39,261 nt of DNA from Corynebacterium sp. ACRPO (GTDB taxonomy: Bacteria > Actinomycetota > Actinomycetes > Mycobacteriales > Mycobacteriaceae), in the NCBI RefSeq assembly GCF_022347205.1, contig NZ_JAKRNE010000018.1:1-39261 (forward strand). Direction: 5' to 3'. Of this stretch, positions 39,015 through 39,261 are shown piece after piece. The notes beneath the pieces were generated by a model that saw nothing but the letters and a program-made list of their open reading frames with translations, searched no databases and was not told the DNA's origin. Each line of letters starts with the position of its first letter. Position 1 is the first letter of the stretch. Position numbers and translations under genes: made by a program.

Positions 39015-39261
39015 GTGTCGACAGCTGTGCCGATTATCGCGATCATCGTGGTGTGGCTCTTCGTGCTCGCACCGTGGCTATTGGGTAGGAATAACCGCCC
39101 AATGAGCCATACCGGTGAGGCCTTTGAAGATACCCGGGTCCTCTTCGAAGGAGATTCCGGCAAGGTCGCCGGCCGGCGTCGTCCGCGCCTGCGCGCCGGC
39201 GACGTCCACCGTCGTGACGATGAGGACGAGGCGGACTACGAAGTCGTCGAGGCCGCAGACG
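39015..39261 (+). CDS. glpR: Divisome membrane receptor GlpR/SepX, 3' end outside the window
   Basis: The first 82 codons of a membrane protein: GTG start with AAGG about nine bases upstream, a transmembrane helix at residues 4-22 (AVPIIAIIVVWLFVLAPWLL), then a basic and acidic cytoplasmic stretch with FEDTRVLFEGD and RRRPRLRAGDVHRRDDEDEAD in broken form. Topology, sequence style and position after glp and rimJ match the C. glutamicum Glp receptor and mycobacterial Rv0996. The product is expected to anchor Glp at the septum and poles. The frame is open at the window edge. Confidence 0.82.
   Translation, partial: MSTAVPIIAIIVVWLFVLAPWLLGRNNRPMSHTGEAFEDTRVLFEGDSGKVAGRRRPRLRAGDVHRRDDEDEADYEVVEAAD

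Noticed and set aside
1..39261. Defence system, prophage, toxin-antitoxin pair or biosynthetic gene cluster
   Set aside because: Every intact gene outside the IS region fits housekeeping or conserved corynebacterial families; no cluster of unknown genes with island features was found.

Overview
The window reads as a piece of a Corynebacterium chromosome. The evidence is GC-rich coding sequence, many genes that start directly after a TAnnnT -10 box without a ribosome binding site, and gene order shared with C. glutamicum and Mycobacterium: mrx-folA-thyA-cysQ/lhr-nei2, perM-purN-purH, amtR, the small ribosomal-protein block, mprA-mprB-pepD-moaB2/mscL, fthC/galU-glp-rimJ-glpR. The species cannot be fixed from sequence reading alone.

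Layout. 1-2163 is a mobile-element scrap heap ending 12 bases from a tRNA-Arg(CCT) gene: a probable IS21-like end cut into an IS256-type transposase, then an IS481-type transposase in lower-GC DNA. 2322-4699 (minus) is a folate, thymidylate and sulfur-nucleotide block. 4735-10803 (plus) holds the giant helicase Lhr, the glycosylase Nei2 and a YccF membrane protein. 10968-14409 (minus) has pgi, a Na+/H+ antiporter-type carrier and chorismate mutase. pcrA (plus) follows and meets two LytM/M23 cell-wall peptidase genes head-on. 19615-23497 (plus) is perM-purN-purH, followed by two lipoprotein genes. 25083-26681 (minus) is the nitrogen regulator AmtR and a DUF294_C-type protein. 26922-28836 holds six ribosomal-protein genes, all in cysteine-poor, zinc-independent form. 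29002-33761 (plus) is the envelope-stress module MprA/MprB/PepD plus MoaB2 and a small conserved-looking protein. 33873-35801 (minus) has mscL, an SAF-domain protein and 5-formyl-THF cyclo-ligase. 35869 to the end (plus) is galU, the gephyrin-like divisome protein Glp, a RimJ-type acetyltransferase and the truncated start of the Glp receptor GlpR/SepX.

How it fits together. Much of the window concerns envelope growth and division: two LytM peptidases, PerM, the MprAB-PepD stress circuit, MscL, GalU, and Glp with its receptor. One peptidase has an upstream set of 11-bp-phased GTAACA/GTCACA hexamers that look like MtrA sites, and a weaker site of the same design precedes glpR. No defence island, prophage, CRISPR array or biosynthetic cluster was seen. 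The parts most worth checking are the nested insertion sequences, the divergent leaderless promoters, the MtrA-like arrays, a long hairpin after yccF, the long leader of the first peptidase gene, and a lipoprotein with beta-lactamase-like motifs.
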